Shown in pieces: positions 26,301 to 38,335 of a stretch of DNA of 64,000 nucleotides; position 1 is the stretch's first letter, and each line of letters starts with the position of its first letter. Made by a program: the position numbers and the translations under genes. Source of the DNA: Callipepla californica brunnescens. Taxonomy: Eukaryota; Chordata; Aves; Galliformes; Odontophoridae. The stretch spans positions 13,953,773-14,017,772 of the forward strand of contig JALIRH010000007.1 in NCBI GenBank assembly GCA_023055505.1, written 5' to 3'. Under the pieces are notes generated by a model, which saw only the letters and a program-made list of their open reading frames with translations, did no database searches and was not told the DNA's origin.

Positions 26301-26849
26301 GAAATCTGGCTTACTTCCCCCTATAGTGTAATATTTATACATTTTAATAACTCACAGAAATTTCCCAATACAAACTGAAATAATTACAGACAGAACAAAA
26401 ACTCTGAAAATAGTAATTTAGTAGAACGTACTTCTGGGTTATTTACTTCTTAATTATTATATTTTGCAGTGATACATATGTGACAGCTGAGCTTCAAATA
26501 CTGAAAACAGCAATGGAAGAATTAAAAGCAGAGCATGGTTGTGAATTTTATCCACAGAATGAAGATGCTGAATGCTGGGTCTGAATTAGACTGGGCATAT
26601 GAGAAGCACAAATTAGCAAGTTTCTGCCATATGCATAAATGTTCATTATTTAACAAATTAATTAAAGACCACATGCACTCTCCCCAGCACTGAAGAGAAC
26701 CTTGATTGCAATTTACTTTTTGCTGAATTTTAAACGTGCCAAATTGCCACTGTAAAATGTAAAATTTTACATAAAATGTGAGAACACCTGTGGTTTGACT
26801 GCATACTGAACACATTAGTTCAGTATAATACAGAAGAAACAAAAAACAA
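23327..26849. other. AT-rich stretch with no recognised gene
   Basis: It holds an A run at about 24069-24084 and a T run at about 26146-26158. On the minus strand the site TTTTTCAAG followed by GTAAGTTG (ending near 23600) is a strong match to a splice donor, but no acceptor or coding frame of quality lies upstream, so I do not call an exon. Confidence 0.5.
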
Positions 26850-26905
26850 ATAGTTGGGATATCCCAAATTGGAAGGGACCCAAAAGAATTATCAAGGTCT
26901 GTCTG
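26850..26905 (-). mobile_element. CR1 LINE terminal scrap
   Basis: The plus strand reads GATATCCCAAATTGGAAGGG and then acccaaaagaattatcaag, the reverse complement of the 3' end of one CR1 subfamily (consensus-like tatcccgagttggaaggg). Only about 55 bp is recognisable. A minus-strand open frame of 142 codons over 26522-26950 runs through it and is spurious. Confidence 0.65.
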
Positions 26906-28739
26906 CACTGTTTCATATAAATTATGGCAAGAAGTGCATAATATACACATACACTACAAAATATTTCTCGTCTTTCAGAGGATTTTTTTAGAGAAAACTT
27001 TGGTGTATGAAATCTTGCAAAAAAAAAAAAAAAGCTTTTCAAAGTCTACTGATTGGCTTCAACAAAAAACATGTTTAGATATTAAAAAAAATAAAAACTG
27101 CTGAAGAACTATAAAAGCACAGGTTTCCACAGCAAAAATATGAGAAGCTATCCTCATGACAAAATGTTCTTGAGAACATGTTTTAAGGCACTTTATGAAA
27201 TTCTCTGGAAAACAGTCAACAGAAAATAAAACAGGACTTTCTGACTTGCAATGAATACCTCTTGTTTGGAAGGCTGAAATATCAGGAATCTAACTCATAT
27301 AAGCAATTATGAGAAAGTGAGAGTACTAATTTTGCAGCACTGTGCCACTGCTGCGCTATCATAATAGGGAAGAACAGAACATATTATCACATTACTAGCT
27401 GCCTGGGAGCTGCAACTCACAGTAGTATCAGCTTCTTTGCAACAGTTCATTCTCTAATCGTTTTGTAGGGGCTTTGTTGTTGTTGTTTTCTTTTAAGCTC
27501 TTGAAGAAGCCATCCAGTATACCTCTCAGTTAGGAACTGAGAATGATTTCGTGCACTCTGCCTTTCTCCACCCCTACAAAAACTGTGCTGATAGAGGAGA
27601 AACAGGCGATAGCTTTTTAACATCCTATTCAGTCAGAAGCAAATCATACCAAAATATTTCTTCCTGAAAAACAGTGACAGCATGAATGCGTACTCTTACA
27701 CAATGTATATTTTGCTATCTTTCCACTGTTAAACAAATTAAAATGCTGTTTATTAAAAGTATCTAGAGAATGACTCATAAGTCTTTTAGATGCTTATTAA
27801 CTAAGCATCAAGTCTCACTAAAATGTCATTGCTCTCCTCTACCAAAAAGCACAATGATGTTCAATTTCAAAAATGAATTTAAATATAAAAAGAAAGTCTC
27901 TTTAAAGCATTCTTTACTACAGAGATTTGTGTATTTGCTTCTAAATAAAACAGAATAGTTTTCTTATTAAAGTAAAATGGAATATTCTCATAACTAATTT
28001 ACTTTTAGTCATAATATGGCCTTAAAGGAATGCCAGAAGTATTGTACTTAATCACAGCACATTAGTCTTTCATTGGATTAGCAAGGAAAGCCTGAGTGAC
28101 AGCCAGAATACTAAAGCATTAGAGAAACTGAAGCATTCATATGTTTCATCTTCTTGGACAAGTCAGACTGACCCATCAAAAATTAATTTAAATTTTTCTA
28201 TTTTAAGCTGATTAAGACTTTTATACCTGGAACACTCAGTTATTCCTCTGTCTATGCAACATCAGAAAGACAGTTCACTAATAAAAAAATTAAGATTAAA
28301 AGGGCTAAAGGGAAAGAAAAGTCTGTAAGAAAGACTGTCTGAGCACAAGCATAGTCAGCATCTTCTCATGTAAGGTACTTAATAAATTCCTGTCACACGG
28401 TATCTAATTGCTTTACACTCTTGAAAGCATTACACAATAGGTTTGTGAGACAAAGTACAATTTGCTTACTGTGTAGATACGTAGTGGAAAAAAAGACAAG
28501 CAGTGATGAGCATCACACGTGCAACTGAAAAGTCAGACATGAGGATTTCCTGCTTTGCTCCAGAATGACCTACCACAAGCAAATTCCAAGCAAGGAATGG
28601 CACAGACATAGATAACAGAGCTGTTCACAAATTTCAAAACCAGAAAAAACTGAGGTTCAGCTCAAGCCCTCAATGTTAAAATTCACCTATGATGAGGAAA
28701 ACAAACAAACAAAAAACACAAAACAGGCTGAATGAAGTA
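26906..28739. other. AT-rich stretch with no recognised gene
   Basis: It contains an A run at about 27019-27033. No exon, promoter or transposon recognised. Confidence 0.55.
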
Positions 28740-29006
28740 ACTTTCAGGGTAAGTTAAGATCGGATATTAGAAGAAAGTACTCAGAAAGGGCGGTGAAATA
28801 TTAGAACTGGCTGCCCAGGGAGGTGGTGGAGTCACTGCCTCTGAAAGTATTCAAAAAAAAAAAAAAAAAAAAACAAAAAACAAAACAAAAAAAAACAAAC
28901 AAAAAAAAATGTAGATATGGCACTGAGGGACATGGTTTAGTGGGCATGGTGATGATGGGTTGATAATCCCAGGGGTCTCATCCAACGTTACTGATTCTAT
29001 GATTGT
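28740..29006 (+). mobile_element. CR1 LINE 3' UTR with an internal A-rich expansion
   Basis: CR1 sense sequence (gatcggatattagaagaaag, ggctgcccagggaggtgg, tggagtcactgcctctgaaa) is interrupted at 28853-28909 by a tract that is nearly pure A with scattered C. It then resumes (gacatggtttagtgggcatg, ggggtctcatccaacg) to the terminus ttactgattctatgattg. The tract sits where the element normally has a short AAGAAAAG-like stretch, so it is probably an expansion after insertion. Confidence 0.9.
28853..28909. repeat. Impure A tract inside CR1
   Basis: 21 uninterrupted A (28853-28873), then A runs separated by single C to 28909. Confidence 0.95.
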
Positions 29007-29332
29007 AACTCAGCACCCACCACAACCCCCCCCCAAAAAAATAAAAATAAAAATAAAAAAAATCAGTTGTGTAGCTAGTAGATTTAGCAACAGGGTGGCC
29101 TGAAAAAACATGATGTATGTCTTCCCCTTCAGAAGGCACTGGTGTACTGTGCATACTCCTTCCTGCCTAGAGCTTCATTTCAAGCTGACCACACAGTATT
29201 TTACGTATAAGAGCTTTAGCTATCAAAATTTTGTAATTGGCCATGCCTTAACCTGTAATCTACATACAGTAGAAATTCTGTTTCCAAACCTATACAGTGG
29301 ATTGAAGTAGTAAAAATTAATTTAAAAACATT
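29007..29332. other. Spacer between two CR1 copies
   Basis: About 325 bp with a C-then-A rich simple stretch at 29020-29060 (CCCCCCCC followed by AAATAAAA-like units). No gene recognised. Confidence 0.55.
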
Positions 29333-29599
29333 TGTGGCGATAGGATGAGGGGAAATGGCCACAAACTGATGCACAGGAAGTTCCGCATAGATCTATGTGG
29401 GAACTTCTTCACAGTGCAGTGACGGAGCACTGGCACAGGCTGCACAGAGAGGTGGTGGAGTCTCCTTCTCTGGAGACGTTCAAGACCCACCTGGACGCCT
29501 ACCTGTGCAACCTGGGCTAGGGAGCTACTTTGGCAGGGGGTTGGACTCAGTGATCTCTGGAGGTATCTTCCAACCCCTACAGTTCTGTGATTCTGTGAT
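29333..29599 (+). mobile_element. CR1 LINE 3' end, subfamily shared with the 59.3 kb copy
   Basis: A 270-bp CR1 3' UTR: gataggatgaggggaaatgg, cttcttcacagtgcagtgac, aggtggtggagtctccttct, acctgtgcaacctgggctag, and the terminus ctacagttctgtgattctgt. It is very close to the copy at 59.7-59.97 kb, so both belong to one relatively young CR1 subfamily. Open frames on either strand across it are not genes. Confidence 0.95.
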
Positions 29600-29961
29600 A
29601 TACTCAACAATTGGCATTTACAGCTAGGTGCTTCAGTGCTTATTAATGGGGTATTAATCTTATTTATACCTTCTGTGAAGAACATACTTCTTTAATGTTG
29701 ATCATACCATCCCTAGAGTTTAAAAGATAATATGCTCTCCAAATCTGTAACAACTTTCCTTGTGCTGTCTCGTGCAGCACAACAGGCACTGAACTTCCTC
29801 ATACAAAACAGGCATTGAACTTTCCTAGCATTCTGCTTTATACTTCTTGAACCTGAAGCAATTATCAGTCTGCCCTTGAGAAATCAAATGAAGTATTATC
29901 TGAATTCATGAGATAACACTGCATTACAAATTCAACAGTGAATATACCTGTATAGCCCACT

Positions 29962-30095
29962 TCATAGACGAAGCATTTAAGGCCGTGAAGGATAGGATCC
30001 TGCACAGCCAGATCTAGTGGGTGGCAACCAATTATTTTGTCTTAGTCCACCTCTCAAATGTTCTGTGCCAAACCATCCATATTCCATGACATGAA
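29962..30095 (+). mobile_element. CR1 LINE tail scrap, decayed
   Basis: It keeps AAGGCCGTGAAGGATAGGAT and agccagatctagtgggtggc, then a degraded end with accatccatattccatga. These match the last part of the CR1 3' UTR in sense orientation. Confidence 0.65.
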
Positions 30096-33000
30096 TAAAA
30101 AAAGTTAACCTACAAATATACATTTAACCTATTTATCAAATCAAATCCAACCACATGCATTATGAAATGAAAACAGCTCCAGGGAAATTGTTTTTGTTTT
30201 GCTTTTTAAAACCCCTTCTTATTTTGGATAATCTGCAGCATGTGCAATTACCCAGCAACTCATTAGGAAAATAAAAAAAAAAACAACACAGGAAACAGTT
30301 CTATATTGGTTCAGTTTCCTAACTTAATTCCTAAGAAAAAATTCTGACCAATTAACCTTTGTCTCTTCCAGTAGCTTTTACCTAATTGTGTAAGACTTCC
30401 AACGATGCTCCAAGTAATTATACAACATAAGCACTGCAATCATCCCTTAAGACACCCCTGTAATTGTACAAATCTCAACGTATGTACAACATAGTAGTTA
30501 ACAAGTCTTGCTCCTGAGACCCTGAATCAGCTTTAATTGTTTATGTAGGGTTTCAGCAACACACTTTGAAGCTAGACAGCAACTCTTTGATCTCTAAAAC
30601 CTTAAATGAGAGGCTCGAGCACATATCTTGAAACCTGCAGGTAATCTGAATTAAGACTCAAAAGGAGAGACATTTCAAACGAATCAGGCAATTTCAAATG
30701 ACACCGGCTAACTGATTCTTCCCCAAAACGTGCCATTCTTGGAGAGACATAAATTCTATGAAACATTTACCCTGGAAAACGTTGTGAGGTTATGTTTTTT
30801 TTTTGTTTTGTTTTTTGTAACATTCTGATACCAAGACCTCATTTGGTAACATACTCAAAGAGAAACAATTTCAGTTCTCACCGAACTCAACAAAACACAG
30901 TATACAGTAGAAACAGTACACAACTGTCCTCATAAGAACTTGATTTCAACTTCTCTCATATGACTTTCATCACAGCTAAAAGAAAGGCACCATCCTGTGC
31001 TTCACTATACTCCACTACAACTGGAAGTAAAATATAAAGCCTGAAATTATTTCTTTGAGATAAATAGATTTGAGATATTTGATTATCTCTACGTTATTTT
31101 CAATAGAAAACAGATTCCTTCTCCTCTTTCCTCTTCCATTTCTATAACGATCCCTGTTTCCCCAGAATCACAACCCAATTTAAATGATTAAAACAGATCA
31201 ACGTGGTCAGGAAAAAAGATGAAAAGGACACTAGCACAATGGTACAATATTTCTATAACATCACTTACTACTCTTGCTTCAAAATGAGAGCATTAGTTAT
31301 AACATATGCACTCCTCTTTACACACTGCATATTCAAAAGAAACCACAGAGAGATACCTGAATTTGTGAAGATGTTATGATTAAGTGTGCAAATAACCTTA
31401 ATAAAAGGTAAGTCTAACTCAGCGTCTTGATGTGACTCAACTCTTGAACTTCAGGGACCCCCAAGATCCCTCTTTAGTAAAAGAAGGAGGCAAGTAAGTA
31501 AACTAAACTTCACCAGATGCCTGCAAACTGAGCATCAGATACACCTTAAATTTCAAAGTAAAACTGAGGCAGGTCATTTCAGGAGGACAAGAAGATAGAT
31601 ACACATTGACGGAGCTGAGAACCCAGAGTTGCTAACCCTCTCCTAGCATCAAAAACTCACAAAAAGTCACCTAAGTGAGCAAGCATAGAGACTGACTACT
31701 ACCTTGTATGGCTGACTAACAGAAAAGTAAAGAAAGCATTTGTCTGACATGAAACTGATTATAGATAAAAGGATCCAATAATGCTACAAGCTTGGAAGAA
31801 AGGAGGGTAGGGTCTACACAAACACCCAGCTAAGAACACCCTCCCAGTATTTAATCTCCCTCAAAGGATGTGTATCACAGGATTTCTGACTTGCGTTTTA
31901 CCTACAACTCCTTAACCACATTCCGTGCTTTTTTATCTCTTTTACATGCAACATGTGGGACAGTAATCCTGAAATCCTCAATTTAGTGTCAGCGCACAGC
32001 CACTAGTTGACACTCATTTGTGCTGCAGATGCCTTACATGCTCAGCACTGGCTGCAGTCTAGCTTTTAATCACACTGTGACTGAAGACATGCTACCACAG
32101 AGTACGCCTTACAAAAATGAGACATAATCGCTTTATTTGTCACTTAGTGCTAAAGTGCTGATGAGTACCTTCAAGTTTTCCTCATCTTCAGCCAGATTAC
32201 TAAATTCTTCTTTTCATTTTAATACTAAAGTCTTACAAGTCTTGTCAAGAGGAAGACAAACATATTTCAGTTGAGTTTTCAACTCAGAGATCAGAAGAAG
32301 TTTTGAGAAGTTTGCAAACTCAGCATAAAATAAAGGTGGATTATCAGTTACAGGAAACATTATTCACACCTACACATAACTGACTTCAAAATACAATTAA
32401 CTTTAAAATGAGGACTGCGCTGTTTCTTCATTCTGAGTAAAATAACTGGTTATTTTACTATCTAGTGAACAGGGACACATAACTTTCTGAATTAATCAGT
32501 ACAGCTACTTCCTACACTGCTTGTTGACAGTCAGACAACACAGCTGTGGCTCAAGAATTTTGTAACACACACTGCATGGTGCAAGGAAACCCTTGCCTGT
32601 ACAGCCCAATTGTGGATGTTCTCTGAATCACAAGACAGCCTTTAAAAAAAAAAAAAGTCTGAAAAGAGCATCCAAGGATGAAATGTAGTCTCTGATCATC
32701 TCAGTGTGATGGCAATTCATAATCCAACATTGTCACTGACGTTACTAGGCTTCGGAATGAATTTCTTGATAAAAACAGTAAGATGACATGTTAAAGCAGT
32801 GCCATCAGTTGTGACACTGTCTTTGGGCTCCCAGAGAAGACAAATATAGCCTCTACCTTCTTCATACACATTTGCCATCTTCCGATGAATTTTCAGTTTT
32901 AGTTGTTTTTGCCTATAGAAATATCTTAATCTTCAAATATATGCATCATTCTCAAATTTCAATTAGTAGAAATTTCTATTATATTAATGGAATAAAACAT

Positions 33001-33779
33001 AGAGGTTGCTTTCTTCTAGGTTTTGGTCAAGCTTCTTCCAGAATTCAGGAAACATTGTTTCTATACAGAAACACACAAAATATTCTTCATTCAACTCCTT
33101 ATCTCCAACCACTGTTACCATTTAATCAGATCCTATACTGGACAGCAAAGACACATTAAAAAGAAAATTTTGATGGTAGAGCTGACAACTATTTTACAGT
33201 GTCCTGTTAAGCATTCAAAAGAGAATAAGAAACAATTAATTTCATTTGTTCTTAATAACAGAACAAGAGAAAACACTTCCATCCGCGCTACTAAAACATC
33301 AGAATCCCTACCAAAGGAAAAGATTGTTTAATGATCTGGTGACTATAATCTGTCAAGTGAAGTTCAGAGTCGTTACCGTTTAAAATACAACACTCATCAG
33401 AGAAGCCAGAAGTAATAAATCTTTCTTGCCAAACCAGTAACAAGTTGTCCATAAATTCCAGGAAAAACACATTCCAGAACTGAAATGCTCTGATTAGATT
33501 ACAAAAATTGATTACAGCAATCTGAATTATTTTGTTTAATCAGCAATAATGAACAAGAAAAATGCTATTTTAAAAAGCTTTCTCAAAGACTAGACTGGCA
33601 GCATATTTAATAAAACTTTCCATTATAAACCTTTTCCTATTGTTCTAAAATTCGTAACTACAGAGAATATAATACGGATCAGGGCAAAAATAACATCACT
33701 TCAGATGTACATCTTGCATATGTTTTCTATACACATAAACAAGATCAATACTGCTTGCTTGCCCTTTATTTCACTCTAT
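30096..33779. other. AT-rich stretch with no recognised gene
   Basis: Contains a T-rich simple stretch near 30797-30818. I see no CR1 tail, LTR or coding exon. Open frames near 32.9-33.3 kb are AT-rich and without recognisable motifs. Confidence 0.5.
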
Positions 33780-34190
33780 ACCTTATCTGAGGGAAAAACA
33801 GCAGCTGGCACAGGAATAAATGCAGCCTCAGGCAAGTACTAAGGCAGCAGCAGCTGGCCAGCTGCCACACTTAAGTCCTGTTCAGCAAGAGCTCGATACT
33901 GGGCAGCAGCATGGGGGGGGTCAGGGTGTTCACCAAGTGCAGGTGAGCTGGCAGCTTGGTGATACCAAGCACTAGGCATGGGTTCTATCCAACATCAGGC
34001 CAGGAAAGCCAAAGGATGATCAGCAGGGGAGCTGGCACTATGTGGAGACAACAAAGTTCAGGCAAAGACAAGGGGTTTGGGCCTGGGCTGAAGTGGGGCA
34101 CCTGGGCACAGGCCCCAGGGGGGCTGGGCAGGGATACTGTGGCATAGTGGCAGCCTCAGGGATCTGTTGCTCCAGCTCCTGCCACTAAAA
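33780..34190. other. GC-richer island of unknown origin with recurring GCAGCTGGC-like words
   Basis: About 400 bp is much richer in G and C than the AT-rich DNA around it but almost free of CpG. Short words recur: AGCAGCTGGCACAGG, GCAGCTGGCCAGCTGCC, GAGCTGGCAGC and GAGCTGGCAC. A G7 run is at about 33914. It may be the remnant of an old LTR or another dispersed repeat, but I recognise no family. Open frames of 60 to 79 codons on both strands lack known motifs. Confidence 0.4.
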
Positions 34191-36889
34191 TGCATCACTT
34201 CTGGATCTGAAGACAGTAGAACATTAAAGCAAATCCTGTTTATGACTTCTAAATTGTAAAACTGTTTGCCTAGTTCTGATGAAATCTCTACCAGCATGAT
34301 ACATCCAGTACAGCCATGTCATGCTTAAAATAGGCTCTTCATCAGACTTCCACCATGCTGGGAAGACTCCCTGAATGTTTCAGTGGTTTACATAGGTGAT
34401 ACAAATGTCTGTAAGAACCAAAGCTAGAGCTGTGAAAATATTACCTTTAGTGCCATGCATTTGTTAATTTAGAGGGAAATAAATTAGCAAGGTGTGTAAT
34501 GGGAAAAGATTACAAAGGCAGTGACAAGCACTGCTCTGGCTACTTTGCAAGCACTGCCTTTGAGCAAGTTTCCACTGTTTAGTAGGGTCTGATGTTAAAC
34601 CTAAGACTCAATATTATTTTCAAAGATCTCAAGCCTCACATTAAATGGTTTTCAGAGACAAGACACTAAGATACCTGCATTGAAGCTTTACTAACTGTCC
34701 TCTCACAAACACAGAAGTAACTGGCAGGTCGTCAAACAAGCAAACTCAGTCCAGTGCATCACCCACTGCAGTGTCAAGGACAGCTCAGTTTCATGCCGCG
34801 TCATTTCAAAAAGATCATGAAAAGAAAATATGTCAAAAAATTAAAAGATATAATCTTTCACACAGAAAACTGCTAGTGGTGAAATAACAACTAAAGTTGC
34901 AAAGATTGACAACTTAGCTAGTTTTTTTCCTTCTTTTTAGATATTAAAGTTAATTAAAATTGGTGAAGTCAGAGTCATTTTTGACCTATTCTAAATGTAA
35001 TATAATCTCATCTGAAAAGCATGAAATTACTCTGCCTATATATATTACTTCAATTCTTGATAACTATTATAGTCATTCAATAATCCAGCTACTGTAAATT
35101 ACTTTGGAGAAATAGGTCCATGCAACAGCAAAAATAGAAAAGACTTATGACATTGTCTGCAAAGTGCAGACAAACTGCACGAAACAAAAGAAACTTATTT
35201 GGTAAGCTAAAAGCAAACAAGCAAAAACAAAAAACAACACTTGCTTTGACTTTCTATAATACGCATCTGAATGTGTCTGAATTGTTGTAAAATAAGACGC
35301 TCTTGGAACTCTTCTAACATCTTGAAATGCTAGAGTTTAAGTACATACAGAATCTAGAAAGTGACTACAAAATTGGCTTTTAACAGTTTGGAAGGCATTA
35401 CCAATAAACAGGCCTCCAGCACTCTGAGGAAGGAGTTGGACCAAATTCCAAGAACACAGAAACAACATATTTGTTTATGCATATATTATGTCTGTGTTTT
35501 CTGGTGCCCAAGAGAATCTTAAGACTACATGAGCACAAAATGCTTGACTAGGGGCAGGAATAAAGGAGGGAGAATAAACAATTCTTTATTTTTCCACATC
35601 CTTTCAATCAAATCTCAAAACGCAAATGGTAATAAGAAAAACAGCTAATGTATCTTTTAACTTGCAGTACAAGCCTGGATCAATACAACTTCAGAAAAAT
35701 CAGTAGCAGTAACCCTCACTGAAATTAAAGCATCTAAAAGAAATCACAGAGCTTCAATGTTGCTGCTACAAAAGCCTAACAATCTGCACAGGATGGCCAT
35801 TTTCATCAGGATGAAAATGAGACAAAAAATAATTAAGCTTTAGCTGTTAATATGAAGTAACCACAGATGTTATTTACTCAGATATCCACCCATCATTTCA
35901 CACAGAAGAGATCTGCTTAGTTTCTTACTGCTTGAGATAGATAATACAGTATCTCGAAAACTAAGACAACCACAGCTGCAAAAGGAAAAAAATAATAGCT
36001 GAAAATAATATATCAAGCTTCTTGTTTCCTGTTCTATTATTTCTTCTATGTATTCTGCTCAATTCATTTATTTCCTTTTATATCTTCTATTTTAAACAGG
36101 TTTTCCATCTTTTTGAGTATATTTAATTTTTCCAAAAATCAAGCTTGCTGTTTTTATTTAAAAAAAAAAAAAACAAACAAAAAACACCACAAAGTTGAGT
36201 TTCTAAGTTTGACATATTCAAATCACCTACTCAGAACCTATTTTAAACGATTTAATATTAAAGTGATAAAAATTTTAATAGTAAAACCATTAAATTGTTT
36301 GAATTTGAAATGTTGTTCTGTTTGTTCCCAGTAATACATCTTTAATAACTTTTGTCAACTTCAAATTCCTACTATGAAAATGTTTATTCATTACTGATTA
36401 CTGGCAATTTTAAGGTTTTAATAAATTAATTTCTGCAGAATGGCACCGTACATTTCACATTAAGAAAAAAAGTCAAAAGCATAACATTAGCTTTCAGAAG
36501 TCTCCTAGAACATACTTCCTTCTGTACCATTGAAAGCAATAAAGTCACATCTCTGTATTAGACAATAGAATACTCTTAGTTACTTCTTAATATGAGAAAG
36601 TTCTATCTGCTGTGGTATTTCTGAAGTAACAGACACATCTGTGATCTTTCAAACATCCATGCAGTTACGTCCAGATTATTTCTTTGCAGTCTGTCTTTGC
36701 TAATTTTTTCCCTGAAGCTTAGTCATAATTTCTCCATTCAACTCAGCTTTTACCTAGCTAAGTCTACTTATTATAGACTTGTGAATATTAATTCTTACAG
36801 ATTTGCTAAGTTTCATGAACATTTTCATTGTTTTCTTAAACCTTTCAATGGGACCTACCCAACTAGAAGAAGGAGGGGAATCTGGCAGT
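34191..36889. other. AT-rich stretch with no recognised gene
   Basis: Contains an A run near 36161-36173. No exon, promoter or transposon recognised. Confidence 0.5.
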
Positions 36890-38335
36890 AGGCTAGCTAA
36901 CCTAATGAGGCAGGATTTAAACTAAAGGACTCCAAGTGTGGGGTCCAAAATAACAATGCTCACATCCATCATTGCAACTGACCAGGGAATAAGCTGGGCC
37001 AACCAGAACAGTGACAGTTACTCCTTAGCTGGTTCCTATAACATGAGCCAGAAGGTCAGCCACCTCAGGGTACAGCTAAGATGGATCCTCTAGCATCCCT
37101 CTCATTATACCTGCAACCTCTGCTCCCCTTTCTTCTTTGAAATACCAGTATGATAATATATGCAGCACGGAAATACCAGGAAGATCTAGAGATCTGTATG
37201 CAGCTGCAGGGCCACAGTCTCACTTCAGTCACAGAGACATGGTGAGACAACTTGCATGACCAGATTGCTGTCATGGATGGTTAAGTTTTTTTTAGGAAAG
37301 ACAAACCAGCAAGGTGAGGTTATGGAGTTGCTCCTCATGTGAGAGAATAACTTGAATGTACTGAACTCTACCTAGGGATGAATGATGAATGACTGGAGAA
37401 CTTACAGGTCAGAATTAAGGGGCAGGCTAGTAACACCAATGTGTTTACTACCGGCAGCCTCATCAGAAGGAGAAAGTTGATGAGGCCTTCTACAGTCAGT
37501 TGAAAGTAGCCTCATGACGGCAGACACTGGTTCTCACGGGGTACTTCAGTACCCAGATTTGCTGAAAAAGCAACAATGCCAGGCATAACAGTCCAGGAGG
37601 TTCCTGCAGTGCATGGAAAATAACTTCCTGACATAGAGATTGGAGAAGCCAACAAGGAGAGGTGCGTCGTTTTCTCTAGTATGTCAATAGCAAAAAGAAA
37701 ACTAGGAAAAATATGAGTCCACTGCTGAATAAGGTGGAGGTCCTTGGGACAGATGACACTGAAAAGGAAGATTTAATGAACACCTCCATTGCTTCACTCA
37801 ACTGCTAAGACTGCCCTTCAGGAATCCTTGACTGTGGAGGTAAGAGAGAGCCTGGGGAAAGGAAGACCTCCCCTTGGTCAAGGAGGATCTGGTCAGAGAT
37901 TATCTGGGCAAACTTGATGCACACAGACCCATGAGCCCTGATGGGATGCATCCATGAACACTGAAGGAGCTGGCAAAAATAACTGTCAAGCCTCTCACTA
38001 TCATCTTTGAAAGATTATGGAGAACAGAAGAGTTACCTGAGGACTGGAGGAAAGCCAATACAACTCCAGTCTTCAAAAAGGAGGACCTCAGAAACTACAG
38101 GTCAGTCAGCCATGACACAAAGCTGGGATAAGTGGCTAATGCACCAGAAGGCATTCAGCAAGACTTGGACAGACTGAGGAATTGGGAGGAGAGGAACCTT
38201 ATGAGATTTAAGAAGTACAAGCATAGAGTTGTACATATGGGGTAGTAAAACTGCATGCATCATACAGGTTAGAGGCTGACCTCGTAGAAAGAAACCCTGT
38301 AGAGAAGGACCTGGTTGCCCCTGTGGGCATCTGAT
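36890..38335 (+). mobile_element. CR1 LINE coding region: endonuclease plus RT, core-deleted and 3'-truncated
   Basis: Sense-strand translation in shifting frames shows endonuclease remnants between about 37060 and 37640, with the family's RRFLQCMENNFLT stretch near 37600. A linker follows near 37710-37790. The start of the RT at about 37880-38100 includes LDAHRPMSPDGMHP, LWRTEELPEDWRKAN and FKKEDLRNYRS. At about 38105 it jumps to DTKLG, the sequence just after the catalytic FADD motif, so the RT core is deleted. It ends near 38335 in the KDL-V segment without any 3' UTR or terminus. CR1 copies normally lose the 5' end, so the missing 3' end here implies a later deletion or rearrangement. Confidence 0.85.

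Noticed and set aside
26522..26950. 142-codon minus-strand frame
   Set aside because: It runs through a CR1 tail scrap, has no recognised motif and shows AT-rich random composition.
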